Position numbers and translations under genes: made by a program | In this document: positions 13,211 through 25,443 of the stretch, one piece after another | Position numbering within the stretch: the stretch's first letter is position 1 | Layout: each line of letters opens with the position of its first letter | The notes under the pieces: model-generated | What the model saw: only the letters and a program-made list of their open reading frames with translations | Databases searched by the model: none | What the model was told of the DNA's origin: nothing | Origin: Trochalopteron elliotii | Taxonomy: Eukaryota > Chordata > Aves > Passeriformes > Leiothrichidae | Length of the DNA stretch: 64,000 nucleotides | Reading direction: 5' to 3' | Assembly: GCA_024734555.1 (NCBI GenBank) | Contig: JANPWX010000619.1 | Coordinates: 2,120,523-2,184,522, forward strand

Positions 13211-15025
13211 GTATTTCAAAGAAGTTCACTGAATGTTAAGTCCATTCAAGGACCTGTAGTGACTTCAGCTGAAAGTACTTAAATTTTTCAATACTCAAAG
13301 AAGAGAAGCACTGGCAAGAGGTTCGCCACAGTTCTCCTTAGCTTCAGAATTTACTCCAACCCTAATACAAATCAGCTTTATGTTGCTGTTTGTAACTTCT
13401 AGAGAAAAGTCATAAGAATGTTCCAATTCAAAGCCAGCAAATGAAGGAAAGAGAAGACCAGGTAGTTGCATATCCTTTCTGGAGGGACTCAATTTTTTTC
13501 TATGCTACTGAATACTTAGAAACTACTGGAGAATTGTAAACCATGAAGGGGTGGGACATGAGTAAACAAGAGAAGCATTTCCTGCTACAGATCTTTATAT
13601 GGAAGAGGAATTTCATAGTAACACAGGAGCTCATATAAGTGAATGCTGAATATTTATCTAGCCCACTATCTTATCATTGAGAGTAGCTGGTACTAAGTAC
13701 TTCCAAATCTCATGTAAAATCTTCAGTATGGTAACTATGCTGTATAAGTTGAATTAGAACACTTGATATCTCATATAAATTTTATAATGCATAGTGTAGC
13801 ATGGTTATTCTAGTTAGCCTCAGAGATATTTAGTCCTTCTTTTGAAGTTGATAGATTATTGTATAGATTACATGTTGTGTAGTGAAAATTATTTATTTCA
13901 ATAATTTTGTGTTTAGCAGTTCAAAATGTGTTTTCCCTTCAAATTATTGAAAATATCCTGTTCTTATTCTGTCTTTTATGTATCATTCATTATTTTATAT
14001 AGCTTTTGTCACATTTATCTGCTCTCAAAGCTAAATATTTATAATCCCATTAATCTCTCTTCAGATGTCCTTCTACTTAAGTTTTTCTGTTTCCATTATT
14101 CTCTTTTTTAGTAACAGATGACTAGAACTAAACACAATACCAAATTTAAAGTCTGGTCCATAATGTTACATAATGGAATAGTAATATTTTCTTTATAAAT
14201 GTATTAATTTTTGAATTATTTTTATTGTGTTCTAACATCTCATTTAAGTCTTTAACTATAACAGTCTCCATATAGAGCAGGTGTTTTTACTGAGATATTT
14301 CCAATTCCTTTTATTGCCTAGTTAAAATTATTTAAAGCTCCTGAATATAGAGGAGCTTCTGTTTCTTCGAAAGTGTGCTACATCTTGCCCTTGTTTGCAT
14401 GAAATTTCATCTGTTGCTCTGCTGTTCAATTGTCTGCTCTGATTTCTATTTAGGTCCTTCTCATCTTCCTCCTGTTCTTCTTTTGATGTAATAGCTGCAT
14501 TTTTAAGTGTTTTGACACTGACACTTACCACTGAAGTAAAACACACAGCAGATGGGAAGTCTGCAGATGATTCCCACTGAATTATTTAGGTTAGATATGC
14601 ATTTAGTGTGAAGGGCTAAAATGTTGAAACTATCCCATAAGAAGAGAGCTTAATAACCCAGATAGACCAAAACCAGATTCCTATGCCTCATTCATTCCCG
14701 CTCTTTCCAGTACTGGATCTGAGGTGGAACACAGATAATTTCTGAGAGAGAAGCTTTTATTTCCTCATAAGGATATGGTGTCCTGTAAGTTGAATGGGAA
14801 TACCCTAACACCTGATAATAGAAGGAAAAAATGGATATAAAAAAAAGAAGTGAACTGAAAATGTAAACTGCAGGAAGTTGGTACCACAGAGGAAAAAGAA
14901 GCATTTGTGTGAGCCATGACTCACGTACTTTTCCTGGGCTTAGGCACTAAGTGAAACATATCATTATGGAAGTATTGTAGGTGCTTCCCTAAACACAAAG
15001 AAATATGCAAAGATGGATATATTTA

Positions 15026-15065
15026 TATATGAACATATAGTCAACTATATGAACATATAGTCAAA
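15026..15065 (+). repeat. 20-bp tandem duplication
   Basis: Two adjacent copies of TATATGAACATATAGTCAAC at 15026-15045 and 15046-15065, with one difference at the last base. It is a simple local duplication. Confidence 0.9.
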
Positions 15066-16346
15066 GGTCATATCCAGCTTCACTTAAAGTTTGCCAATTA
15101 TATATTGTACATTTCTTTATAATTCCCTTTACATATCTTTATGTAATACATACGTATCGTTATCTATGGGAAGTACTGCACGTGAATATGCTTTTCAAAT
15201 TTCAAATTGAAATCATCTGCAGTGGTGCTCTTCAAGGACAGAAGGGTTAGCTGGCACACGTGTGGGAGAAGAGTTGCTCATTAGGGAAGGTTTGTTATGT
15301 GGTAACATATAATTAAGGTAATGGTCACAGCTTGTGTGACAGCAAACACTGGCAGTTGTTTGATTGCTGTCTGGGTCAGGAGATCAGCAGTTTCTACAAG
15401 ATGTATCCACATTAGTGTGTTAGTGGACAGGTTAGAAAGCAAATTACAGCTGCCTTTCTTAGGCATGTTACTGTCGAGGCTCATTGGTTTGGGTTTTTTA
15501 CTGTACCTCAGCAATAATACAGCTTCTGAAGACTGCGTGTGACAGGTTAGGCATTTTATCCTTTGAGTAAACAGTAATCATGGTGTGAAGAAAGTGGGGC
15601 ATTGGAGATTTTTCCCATTCTTTGAGATTTCCATTCTTCCTTTCTAGTTTGCTCCGAGGGCTCTTTGGGGATACATATATTAAGCCCTTTAAATAGTTCA
15701 TAATAAATCTTTGTCCCGGGTTGATTCTGACAGTTTTTTAAAGAGTCTTTTAAGAGACAATCCTCAATCATTTACTAATCCATGGGGTGATCTTCAGACT
15801 TGGAGAAAAAAGAAACAGTTCAAGCTCCAGGATTGTGAAGATACAATGTAGAAAATTTTTAACTCAGAAAAATTTAGAAAATACTGTACCATGGAAATTT
15901 CACCAGTCATACAATGTTCTGCTGGTGCCTAAAACCTCATTCTCCCATTTACTCAGTTTGCAAACACTGAAGGAAGAAAAAGGATTATCAAAAAAAGGAA
16001 GAACGATTTTTATTGATCATCTTATTCCTATTATCATAGGTCTGACCTTGTCTTGTTCAGTGCTTGAATTGAAGGGGCATTATGGGAAAAAAAAAGTCAT
16101 TGTTCCCATAGTGAAAATAAAGTCAAAATATACCCCAGAATCCTGTCTATTAAGTGTTTACTATTCAAGCCTTGTGATAAATATGCCAAAATATCTGCAG
16201 TGTGGGCTGATTTTTTAAAATGCTGTTTCCTGTGTTGTATGACAGGTTCTGATTATGTCTGTCAAAAACCTTCTTAATTCCACAGTGCAAAATAAATAGA
16301 TAAAGGCAGAAAATATAATAAAAGTAAGATGTCCAGTCCACTTGAC

Positions 16347-16360
16347 TTTTTTTTTTTTTT
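16347..16360 (+). repeat. Poly(T) tract, T14
   Basis: Fourteen consecutive T residues in otherwise unremarkable intronic DNA. Confidence 0.85.
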
Positions 16361-19300
16361 AACTAAATAATTTGAATGAATAGCTTTCTAAGAATAATGC
16401 ATGGCTGCAGCCCACAGAAACTACCCCTAGGGGTTTTTTCTTCAGCAGCCTCAAGTCTGTCATTTTTGGAGATACTTGTTCTCAACTCTTTTTGAATTTC
16501 AATGGCATAGCACTTGTCATTATTTTCAGCTTTTTTATAAATTCTGCATAAGCAAAGAAATCTATAAGTGCTAACTTATCTGTATAAGAACTCTCTTGGT
16601 GTACCTTAGGAATATTGTTGCCATATTTTAATTTAATATGCTGCCCTGAGGAGAAAATACTGTAACAGGAACTAGGTAGCAGTTCTAATAAGGGACAAAG
16701 CTGTAGAGAAACCTGGGCAGTTGGGTCTCTTACCCTTTCTTCAGCCAGGAATGTGAGTGTTGGAGGTGAGGGCTGCTTCTGAAAGCACTACCAGCTGAGC
16801 AGTACATCCCAACAGCATCAGCTACCCGCTATCCCAGCTGTGCTGTCAGATCCCTCAGAAGCTGCGGGATTAGCAGCCTGTCTGATTCATCTTATCCTGG
16901 GCCGGGTCATGGAGTGCCAACATGACAGATGAGAAGGGACAATTGCACAGAGGATCTTGTGATGATGGAAATGTTAACAGCATTCTGAAGTACAGTTAGA
17001 TGCACAGTGTTGAGGACTTAAGAATTTTCATGTTTAAGTAACAGTTATACTCTGGGATTTTTAAAGTGCTACTTGTTTGGCAAAGTATGAGAAAGGCCAT
17101 GTATCTTCATTTTTTCCATTATTCTTTTTATCGAAAAATACTGGTGTTAGTTAAACCTGGTTTTGACAGGGATAAGTAGATTCTGAGTATGCCAAAATAC
17201 GTTTTCTTGCATTTTGTGTAAGAAAAGTGTCACTTGACTATATTCTGAATTCTGAAGCCATGACATGGTGCTTAGCACCATACCTGTTGCTACTGACTGT
17301 CCAATGATGAAGTTATCTGTAAACAAAACATTAAACATATGATGAAAACATTCTTCTAGACAATTATGCATATTTTTCCTTGGCAACATATGGTGTGTAA
17401 ATCGAACTTGCATGAGTTCTTATCCTTGAACCATTCTAAATTATCTAAAAATTTGTTTTATAAAAAAAAATTTCTTGCCTTCCATGCTTCAAAATATTTA
17501 TAGAGTACTTATTTGCATTTGACGTACCAATATGCATTCAGATAAAGTTTAAACTTGGAAAGTGGAACAGTTTGATAGAGCCAATGTGATTGAAATCCAA
17601 AGAGAATGGAAACCTCTTTGCAGTGTTAAGTAGCTGTTCACTGTTAGAAAAGATGAACCCAGATACTTGCCATGTTTGAAAAATATGAGGTCAAATGCTG
17701 CCACAATCATACCACCCTTTTTTTTTCCCCCTTTTCAGTGTGTGAACAGAAAATAGTAGGTCAGGTGGCCCCCTCTGTTTGTTGCTGATGAGACAGTAAC
17801 TGTTTGTCATTAGTAGCTCAGTCTGTGTTTGCACGTGTGCACATGCCTGGTTTAAACATATGCCCAGTAGCTACGTACTTTTCTAGACATGTTATTCAAC
17901 AAGGTTACACAATTTGTGCAAAGTGATTTTTTTTTTGTCAGGATTCTATATGCATTGATGTAACAATCCAGTAGATACTAGCAGCCAGTAACTGCCCCTT
18001 GGTAAGGCTGCATGGGAGATTCATGTATATAAAATAGTGTATTAAAGTAAACTTACAAAAGCAAAGAGCAATCATTGCAAATGTAATTTTTTCTTCCTCT
18101 TTGGGATTCTAATTTTAAAAGCATTAAAGAAGACAGCTGCTCATGCTGTGATATGCGCTAAACAGCCTGAAGGATGGAAAAAAATATATTTGTAGCTCAT
18201 AATAACTATTGACCTTTCTGATATACAGTGTTCTCTGTGTTAGCTATTCTGTTCTATCAACAGTGAAGATTGAACATGACTTTTTAATAGAAAACATGGG
18301 GTTTCGAGCTGCTTTCACAAAGGTGTTTATGTATTGTTATTTTGCATTGTAGTACAAAGACTAAGTCCTGATGCCCTTTGTCTGACATCATGTTTGTCAT
18401 AAAAAAGCCCCACTGTTACTGACTGTTTCATATGAGGAATTGCCTCATAACCATTTTATAGTCGAGATAAAAGCATTGCTCCACTAGATCCAGAACACAG
18501 GTATTGAAAATAGAATCCCCCAAATATCCCAGCAGCACAAAAGGTATTTTCTGAAGAAATAGATTCCTCAAGTGGCTATATTTTCAGGGAATTCCACTAA
18601 GGCTTCAAACACTCAGTTTTTGTATTCATACTGTTGTTCCTTGCTGTACTCAGGCTGCTGCATAATGGCTTTTGGTGGATGTAATGTGCTCCCAAAGAGT
18701 ATCTTTATGATGCTCCTTTTTTTGTCTTGAACTTTCCTACTGCCTAGCTGCTGACTACAGACACATCCACTAGTAGCAGCTTGACTGTGGCACTTGTGTA
18801 TGTTTCCCTAGAGTGGGATCATCCAAACATCGGCTTTGTAGAGTGAGGTAACTCAGCTGCTCTCCTTTCCCTCAGGGAAAAGCTTCACCAAAAAGCACCT
18901 CCCATTTGGCATATGAAAATCTGGAAAGCAACCTCTTTATTGTGCTTTTTAAGCCCAAGCAGGCTGCCAATGTTAAGCAACATCAGAAGGGACTTTTTAA
19001 TGTTTGTTGGAGGTGTTTTTATGCCATGTGCTGGGAAGGAACTTTAGTGGGCCATTATTGGCAGCTCTAAACCACAGTTATTTTCACAGCTATGCTCTGT
19101 AGTGTCAGTTAATGATTCACAAGTTACTAGGCAAGAGCAGAAAACTAGCAAGAAAGAAAAAATACCCTCGGTTCTCCTAGTGCAGGAAAGAGGGGAAACA
19201 ACACCAGCATTTAATGGCAGTTTTGTGCTGAAACAAAATGCTCAAAATTGTTTACAAGAAGCTGCTCAGTAAGGATAATGATCATTTAAGTTGTGGAAAC

Positions 19301-20279
19301 CAGCCACATCTCAAAGGAGATTAAACATCTAGTCTTCTATTCCTCACAGGACCGTAAAGCCCTTGGGGAATTCAGTGAAGTTTTTACCTCAAAACTAGTC
19401 AGTGTCTTTTTTTTTTTCCTTTGTTTTTTTTCTCATTTCTCAGTTTCTTTTCTCCGTAAACATTCCTTCACAGAGGAGAGATGTACTCTTGTTTATGATA
19501 CTACAGTCTCCTAATATCAGGACCTCTCCCATCCACTGGGTGTGTCCTGTTTCAAACTTTATTAGAATTGCTACAAAGTAAGTAAACAGTAAGGAAATTA
19601 TATCACTGTGCTGATTTTCTTTGGGACTTTCACCAAACCTTGAAAATGTATGAGTGTTGCTGACCTCATACGAAACCAAGTCAACACATCAGATTATTTA
19701 TTCCATTGCTTAAAATAAATTAACCTTAGATGTAAAAGTGTAGAGGGAAGTTTGAGCTTCATATGCAGGATGTTTTGTGTACCACTGACTCACAAGACCA
19801 TAACAGCTCTTTGAGAGTTGTTCTGGTCTATTGGATGAGTATGGGTACATTTGTGAGTGTTTAGATAATGGATTGAAGCCCAGTAGATTGTAACATTTCC
19901 AAACACTTTTCAGAGTTAAAGTTTCCTACCGTGATTAGGTCTGTTAATAACAAATCCTTATGATGTTGTTTTCAGACAAAAAAGCTCTGTGTCTTTCATA
20001 GATCACTGACATATCAAAATTTGTTGTAAAATCTGTCTTTCAATGTTATGGTATAACAAAAATCTTATTCGTAGTTTCATCCTGGCAATACTTTATTTAT
20101 AGCTCTGTCCTGGCTCTTAACTCATATTTTGTTTTACCAGATATGTAAAGAGTTCTGTGGGATAAAGTTTACATGGGAAGTAAATTGCATATGTTGGGAA
20201 TTAATAGACTGATAAGACATTTCTAGATTGGAAGAAGAAGAAATACAAGGAGGTGCACAAGGAAAGCTTTAAGGCATTA

Positions 20280-20918
20280 AATAAAGTAGTACTAGACCCT
20301 ATCCTGGGCTGCATCCAAAGCAGTGTAGGCAGCAGAATGAGGGAGGGGATTCTGCCCCTCTGCTCCACTCTCATGAGACCCCACCTGCAGTGCTGCACAA
20401 AGCTCTGGGCTCCCAGCACAAGAAGGACATGGACCTGTATGGGAGACAGTTCAGAGGAGGGCCACAAGATGATTGGAGGGATGGAATGCCTCTCATACTA
20501 GAAAAGGCTGAGAGAACTCAATTGTTCAGTCTGAAAAAGAGAAGGCTCTGGGGAGAACTTGGACCAGCCTTCCAGCAGCTAAAGAGAGCTACAAGGAAGC
20601 ATCTTGTAGGAGGGGAAGTTTTTACAAGGGCATGTAGTGACATGCAAGGGGCAAGGGGGTGTGGTAATAAACTGAAGGAGATTTGGTTTAGATTAGACGT
20701 GTGGAAAAATTTCTTTACTATCAGAAAGGTGGACGCTGTGTTTGCCCAAGAAGTTTTGAATGCCCCATCCATGGGAGGTGTTCCAGGCCATGTTGGATGG
20801 GCTCTGAGCAACCTGGCTAGTGAAAGTTATCCCTGCCTGTGGCAGGGGGTGGGAGCTGGACAATCTTTAAGGTCCCTTCCAACACAAACCATTTTATGAT
20901 TCTGTGATTCTGTGATTA
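20280..20918 (+). mobile_element. CR1 LINE 3'-end fragment (5'-truncated)
   Basis: This is the CR1 3' segment in + orientation. It starts near CCTATCCTGGGCTGCATCCA, continues through the GAGACCCCACCTGCAGTG and GGAGGGATGGAATGCCTCTC blocks and TTTAGATTAGACGTGTGGAA, and ends with AAGGTCCCTTCCAACACAAA followed by the terminal repeats ATGATTCTGTGATTCTGTG near 20895-20918. Severe 5' truncation is the normal outcome of CR1 retrotransposition. The copy is moderately diverged, and the open frames over it, up to 169 codons, are not CR1 protein. The 5' border could lie as early as about 20240. Confidence 0.93.
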
Positions 20919-23662
20919 TCAGTCCAATAACAGTAGTTCAGATTACTTTGGTTCTGCAATGATAATGGAACATTCAAAAATGTCTCTGATAATACTAGGA
21001 AATGCCTGCCAATGAGTTTATACTTCAGTTTCTCCTACATAAGTGTAGTCAGTACATGGGCATAGTTGAATTAAAAAGCAAACAGGGTAAGCTCATTATA
21101 TGTAATTCTACAGGATAACTTTCCAAAGCATGGCTTATTTCTCTGCAGATCTATCCGTTTTTGTGTCCAAACTATAGTATGCATGTGGATCAGATATTAA
21201 TCACGTTCTCTCACTTTCTTGGTTGTTGTAACTAAATTCACTGCTATTTCACTGAGTTGCATTTTGCCTGAATGCATGGAGTTTTATCACATTAAAAAAC
21301 CTCAATATATCAGAGTCTCTTGTACTCCCATTTTCAAACATCTAAGCCCAATGACATGCACTATTACATGTGGACCATAGCCCAGTAATTGCACTAATGA
21401 TAAAAATAGTCATATTTCTAGATGTAATATATATAGCATATTCTTTTAAAAAAGTGAAAGAAATGAAATAAATATATTACATGTAATGCTTCAATGTCAA
21501 ATTTTTTGCAAAAAATTAAGGATTTTACATAAGACAACCTAGGCCATACCATCAGTCATCAGATCTGGAAAATTTGGAGAGATAAGAGATGGGAAAAAAG
21601 CCGACTAATAAAAAAACATTAAAAGATCTAGCTTTCAACAGAAGTCTGATAGCATTTAAAGTTTATATGCCTTTGAATTTCTAATAGGCTTATAGGTCAT
21701 GAAAAGTGAATTGTCTTCATCTTGGAGGTAGGGTGACAAAAAAGAACAGTTTATTATCCTGTCTGAAAACATTACCTAGGTATAAATTCTTTATAAAGAA
21801 GTAATCTTTCTTTCCATTTCTTTTGAAAGAGCTTCTCTGAATCTTCCCCTTTTGAGTGATGCCTTGTCTGGATTCCAGTATTAATCCCCCTATGTAAAGG
21901 AAAGAATGGAAGTCACCTGAAATCTGGGTCCAGTGCTTGACTTCTTCAGTTTTCAGTAAATAGCAAACCAGAAATTTTATGAGTTATACCCAGTCACCTA
22001 CAAGTACCATGAATTTCAGATCCAAAACTGGTTATTCAGGAATTCAAATTCCTGATTATCACTGGAACAGCTTACAGCAATAATATTATTCCTCCTTTCA
22101 GAGACAGTATTGCTTTGGAAGAATGAATGAGCCTCTGGCACCCAAAATGTTAAATAAATAGTTCATATAGTCCATGATTTCGCAAGATGCTGAGCACACT
22201 GGTGAGACCACGAGAGCATCTATAGAATTTGCTAGCTCTGTGCTCTTTAGTTGGTCTCCAGGCAGGCTGCCAGTGTCCATAAATAGGCCAAAATGGTTCA
22301 TCCAAATAGTCCAGGAATCTTCAGCAGTTTCCCAGAACAAATTTAACTTCCAGTACTTGCCCATGTTCAGCCTGCGATCAGCCTAAACCCACTTCACTTA
22401 AAACCATTCATTTGCACAGTTGCTAAGTACAGTAACTTGCACTCATTGGAAATAAATTGTCTTAGCTTGCAGCTTTTGAATTTTATTTTTTTGGTTAGTA
22501 GTTGTGAAAATCTATCTTTTAGTTTATAAAATTATCAAATTTGATCTGTAAGATACTGAGAGAGAATGATCTTGGCAAATAGTGATATTTGAGAGTCATT
22601 TTTCTGGTTAAATTCAGTTAAGTACTCAAGGTTAAATTTTCTTAGTTTTTTAATGCCTGGTTGCAGACAATAAACTGCACAGAAGAAATAAAAATATTTT
22701 AAAACTGTGTCTAGTACAACTGAAAAATGATAGATTTATTTTACCTAATTATTAATCTGAACATAATTATTCTCTGTTCCCTATGCAAAGGTTGATAAGA
22801 CTTTAAGAAAATGTGAGGTTTGCAAGTGTAGAAGATAACAGGAAAAGAGCTCCCTTTTTTCTTACTGTTTTTTATGTTCTCTTTTTTTGTTTCTCTTGTA
22901 AGAGCTGGCTGTATAGTTGGTGTTTGAGAATATCTTTTTAAAAATGTATGGACATATGTTTTCGAGGAAGTGAAATGAAAGCCAGGTGAAAGCTTCCTAA
23001 AATGCTACAAAATCCAGAAAATCCTTTATGTTAAACCATAAGGTATTTTTTCCCACCAATCTTCGCAAATTCTTTGTTGGTGTTTGGTTTTCCATCTATA
23101 ACTTCCTGTCTTCCTAAGAATGAGAAGCCTATCTTTTCTCTGTTTGGCATACAAAAATGCATTTTTCTCCTCTCAATTATTTTTAATGCACATCAAGAAA
23201 AAAACCCAGAAGTTGGTGAACATTATTCAGCCTACTGTGGCAGCTTTTTGTTATTTAAGACATAAATCAAATGTGGAACTTCTTTTTTTCCTGGGGGACA
23301 AATTGTTTATCTGAATTTGAATGTGCTTGTGAATCACTCATGGGGACAGTACTTGTATTACTGCTATGTAAGAACAATTATTTGCATTGGTTTACGTTGT
23401 TTTGCTCTATAGCATTAAAGTAGTCAGACTGCATACAGGCGTACAGTACCTCTGCAAATCCCTGCAGGATTAGAGCCATGGACCTCAGTCCTCCAGACAA
23501 CTATGGGCATGATTATGTCCCATCAGAAGAATCAGAAGAACTCTTCCAGCATGTGAAGTTAAACTATGCATGACTGGTTTGTGGGGTCTGGGACCAGGAT
23601 TATTCCCAAAGCAAAGCCCATTGAAGGATCAGAGATACAGGGTTTGTTTGCACAGAAATGCT

Positions 23663-23820
23663 TAGAATCGCAGAAGTTCACAGAATCACAGAATATTCTG
23701 AATTGGAAGGGACCCACAAAGATCATCAAATCCAAAGCCTTGCTGAATGGCCCATATAGGCATCAAACCCACAACCTTGGCATTACTTGCACCATGCTCT
23801 GACCAACAGAGCTAATCTCA
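23663..23820 (-). mobile_element. tRNA-Ile-derived SINE with CR1 tail (TguSINE1-like)
   Basis: On the minus strand, 23818 to 23748 reads as a degenerate tRNA-Ile: an A-box-like TTAGCTCTGTTGGTCAGAGC, then ATGGTGC, a decayed anticodon region and CCAAGGTTGTGGGTTTGATG as B box and T-loop, ending in GGGCCA. It is followed (23747 to about 23663) by a CR1 3' tail: GATGATCTTTGTGGGTCCC, TTCCAATTCAGAATATTCTG and TGATTCTGTG repeats. A tRNA-Ile head on a CR1 tail is the structure of TguSINE1, described from zebra finch and mobilised by CR1 enzymes. Several head positions differ from a functional tRNA, so this is a retroposon and not a tRNA gene. No clear target-site duplication is expected for CR1-mobilised copies. 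Confidence 0.85.
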
Positions 23821-25101
23821 GTAAGTAAAGAAGGTAACAAAACAGTTTTGTGAATTGGCTGTTGTTTTGTAATATCCTCCCACTTGCCTCTGTGGCTCTT
23901 TCTTAAGCTTTTTAACACTTGTGACACTTCCGCATGGGTACAGTGGATTGCAGCTTCATTCCCTTTGAAATAGAAAATATATTCCTTGTGTCTAGAAATC
24001 TTCTGCATTATCAGCTTTGGGAGTGGAAAGAGAAGAGGTTTATTTCTTTAATAGTATCTGCTGAAGATGTTTAAGGGCACACAAAGACAAGTGCTTTCCC
24101 AACAGAGTACACAATTACCTGCTTTGCAAAGACAACCCAGACTTATTTTTTGTTCTTCTAAGTCTGACAGTGTAAAATATTTTAATTCACATGCAGTAAG
24201 CATTGACTTTTATCACATAATTAGCATTCTAAACTCACTGTTTCAGAAGTTTATAACTCAACAGTAGGTTTAAACTCAGTAAATTCAAGCCAGAAGCCTT
24301 ATTTTTCAGTGTAAAAAGACACCTTTTGTTTCTACAGTATCAAGCCAAGAGGACCTTTTTATTTCTAAAACCTTTTTTAGAGGTTTTAGATTATAAATTT
24401 TTTATTAAAATAAAAAATTAATTGCTAGAGTTTCATTCTGATATTCCTCAGATTGCAAGTCTTCATTGATATAATTGAAAATAAATTGAAAAGGTTCAGT
24501 GATAGGCATTTAAAACCAACTCCTGAGAACTAATAATGGGCCATATTCAATATATTCCTGTGCAAGTCTCACTAACATCGGTGGATCTGTTCTGTATACA
24601 TCCTATTTTTAAAATCCTGCATGCATAATCACCATCAGCATTGTTACAGTACCTACCATAGGTGGGTGCAACTCTGAATGCAGATTTGTGCTGTCAGCCC
24701 TAATGGTTCTCTTGAGAGAGAAATTCAAAATGCTGTTCATAAGCTGTTCTGGACTTTTAGGTAGCTAATCCCATCTCACACATACACTCTCAGATACTTT
24801 TTGGTAAAGAAAATCAAACACTTCAGAATACATATTTATATGACACTGTTCCAAGCTGTTGAAAAAAATACGTGCATTTTATAATATTCACTTACAGAGA
24901 TGTATAGGTTCATAGATAGTATAATAACAGCAAAATTATGTTAATCTTATGATATGTGATTAAATGAGCCCAAAAATGTCAATACCAAGTACACTTCACT
25001 GTGTGTCAGTTCATATCCTTTCTTTCATTTAACTGTGTATGAAAGAGAAATTTTAATTTCCATTTTTTGGGAATGGTACATAAGTATTACAGCCTGATCT
25101 A

Positions 25102-25115
25102 TTTTTTTTTTTTTT
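25102..25115 (+). repeat. Poly(T) tract, T14
   Basis: A run of about fourteen T residues, with nothing recognisable next to it. Confidence 0.8.
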
Positions 25116-25408
25116 GAGCATAAGATATTGTGTGTTTAATTAACATTACTTCTGTATGTTTAGGTAATTGCCATTAGAACACAGGAGGACATACTGTACT
25201 TACTGGCTGTGCTAGAGCATAATGTGCTGGACTACAACAACTGCACTTGTTAAGCTGATTTTAGCATTTCTTCACACAGCAGGAAGCACCCATGCTGTGG
25301 TTTCTTAATGTACTCTTTAACTACTGCACTGTACTGTACAATAAAAATAATAATTAATAATGATCCTTATCTTAGCAGTACTGCTGCTATCTGCGTGACT
25401 TTGGCTGC

Positions 25409-25443
25409 TGTTTCAGGGTTTCACTGTCCCACACCCTGAAACA
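25409..25443. repeat. Perfect 11-bp stem hairpin
   Basis: TGTTTCAGGGT at 25409-25419 is the exact inverse complement of ACCCTGAAACA at 25433-25443, with a 13-nt spacer. It is a short isolated inverted repeat of unknown significance. Confidence 0.85.

Noticed and set aside
20253..20899. Frames of 82 and 169 codons on the + strand
   Set aside because: They lie over the CR1 3' noncoding region and do not match CR1 proteins.
23748..23820. A tRNA-Ile gene on the minus strand
   Set aside because: The anticodon arm and several paired positions have decayed and the sequence runs directly into a CR1 tail with ATTCTGTG repeats, so it is a SINE head and not a functional tRNA.
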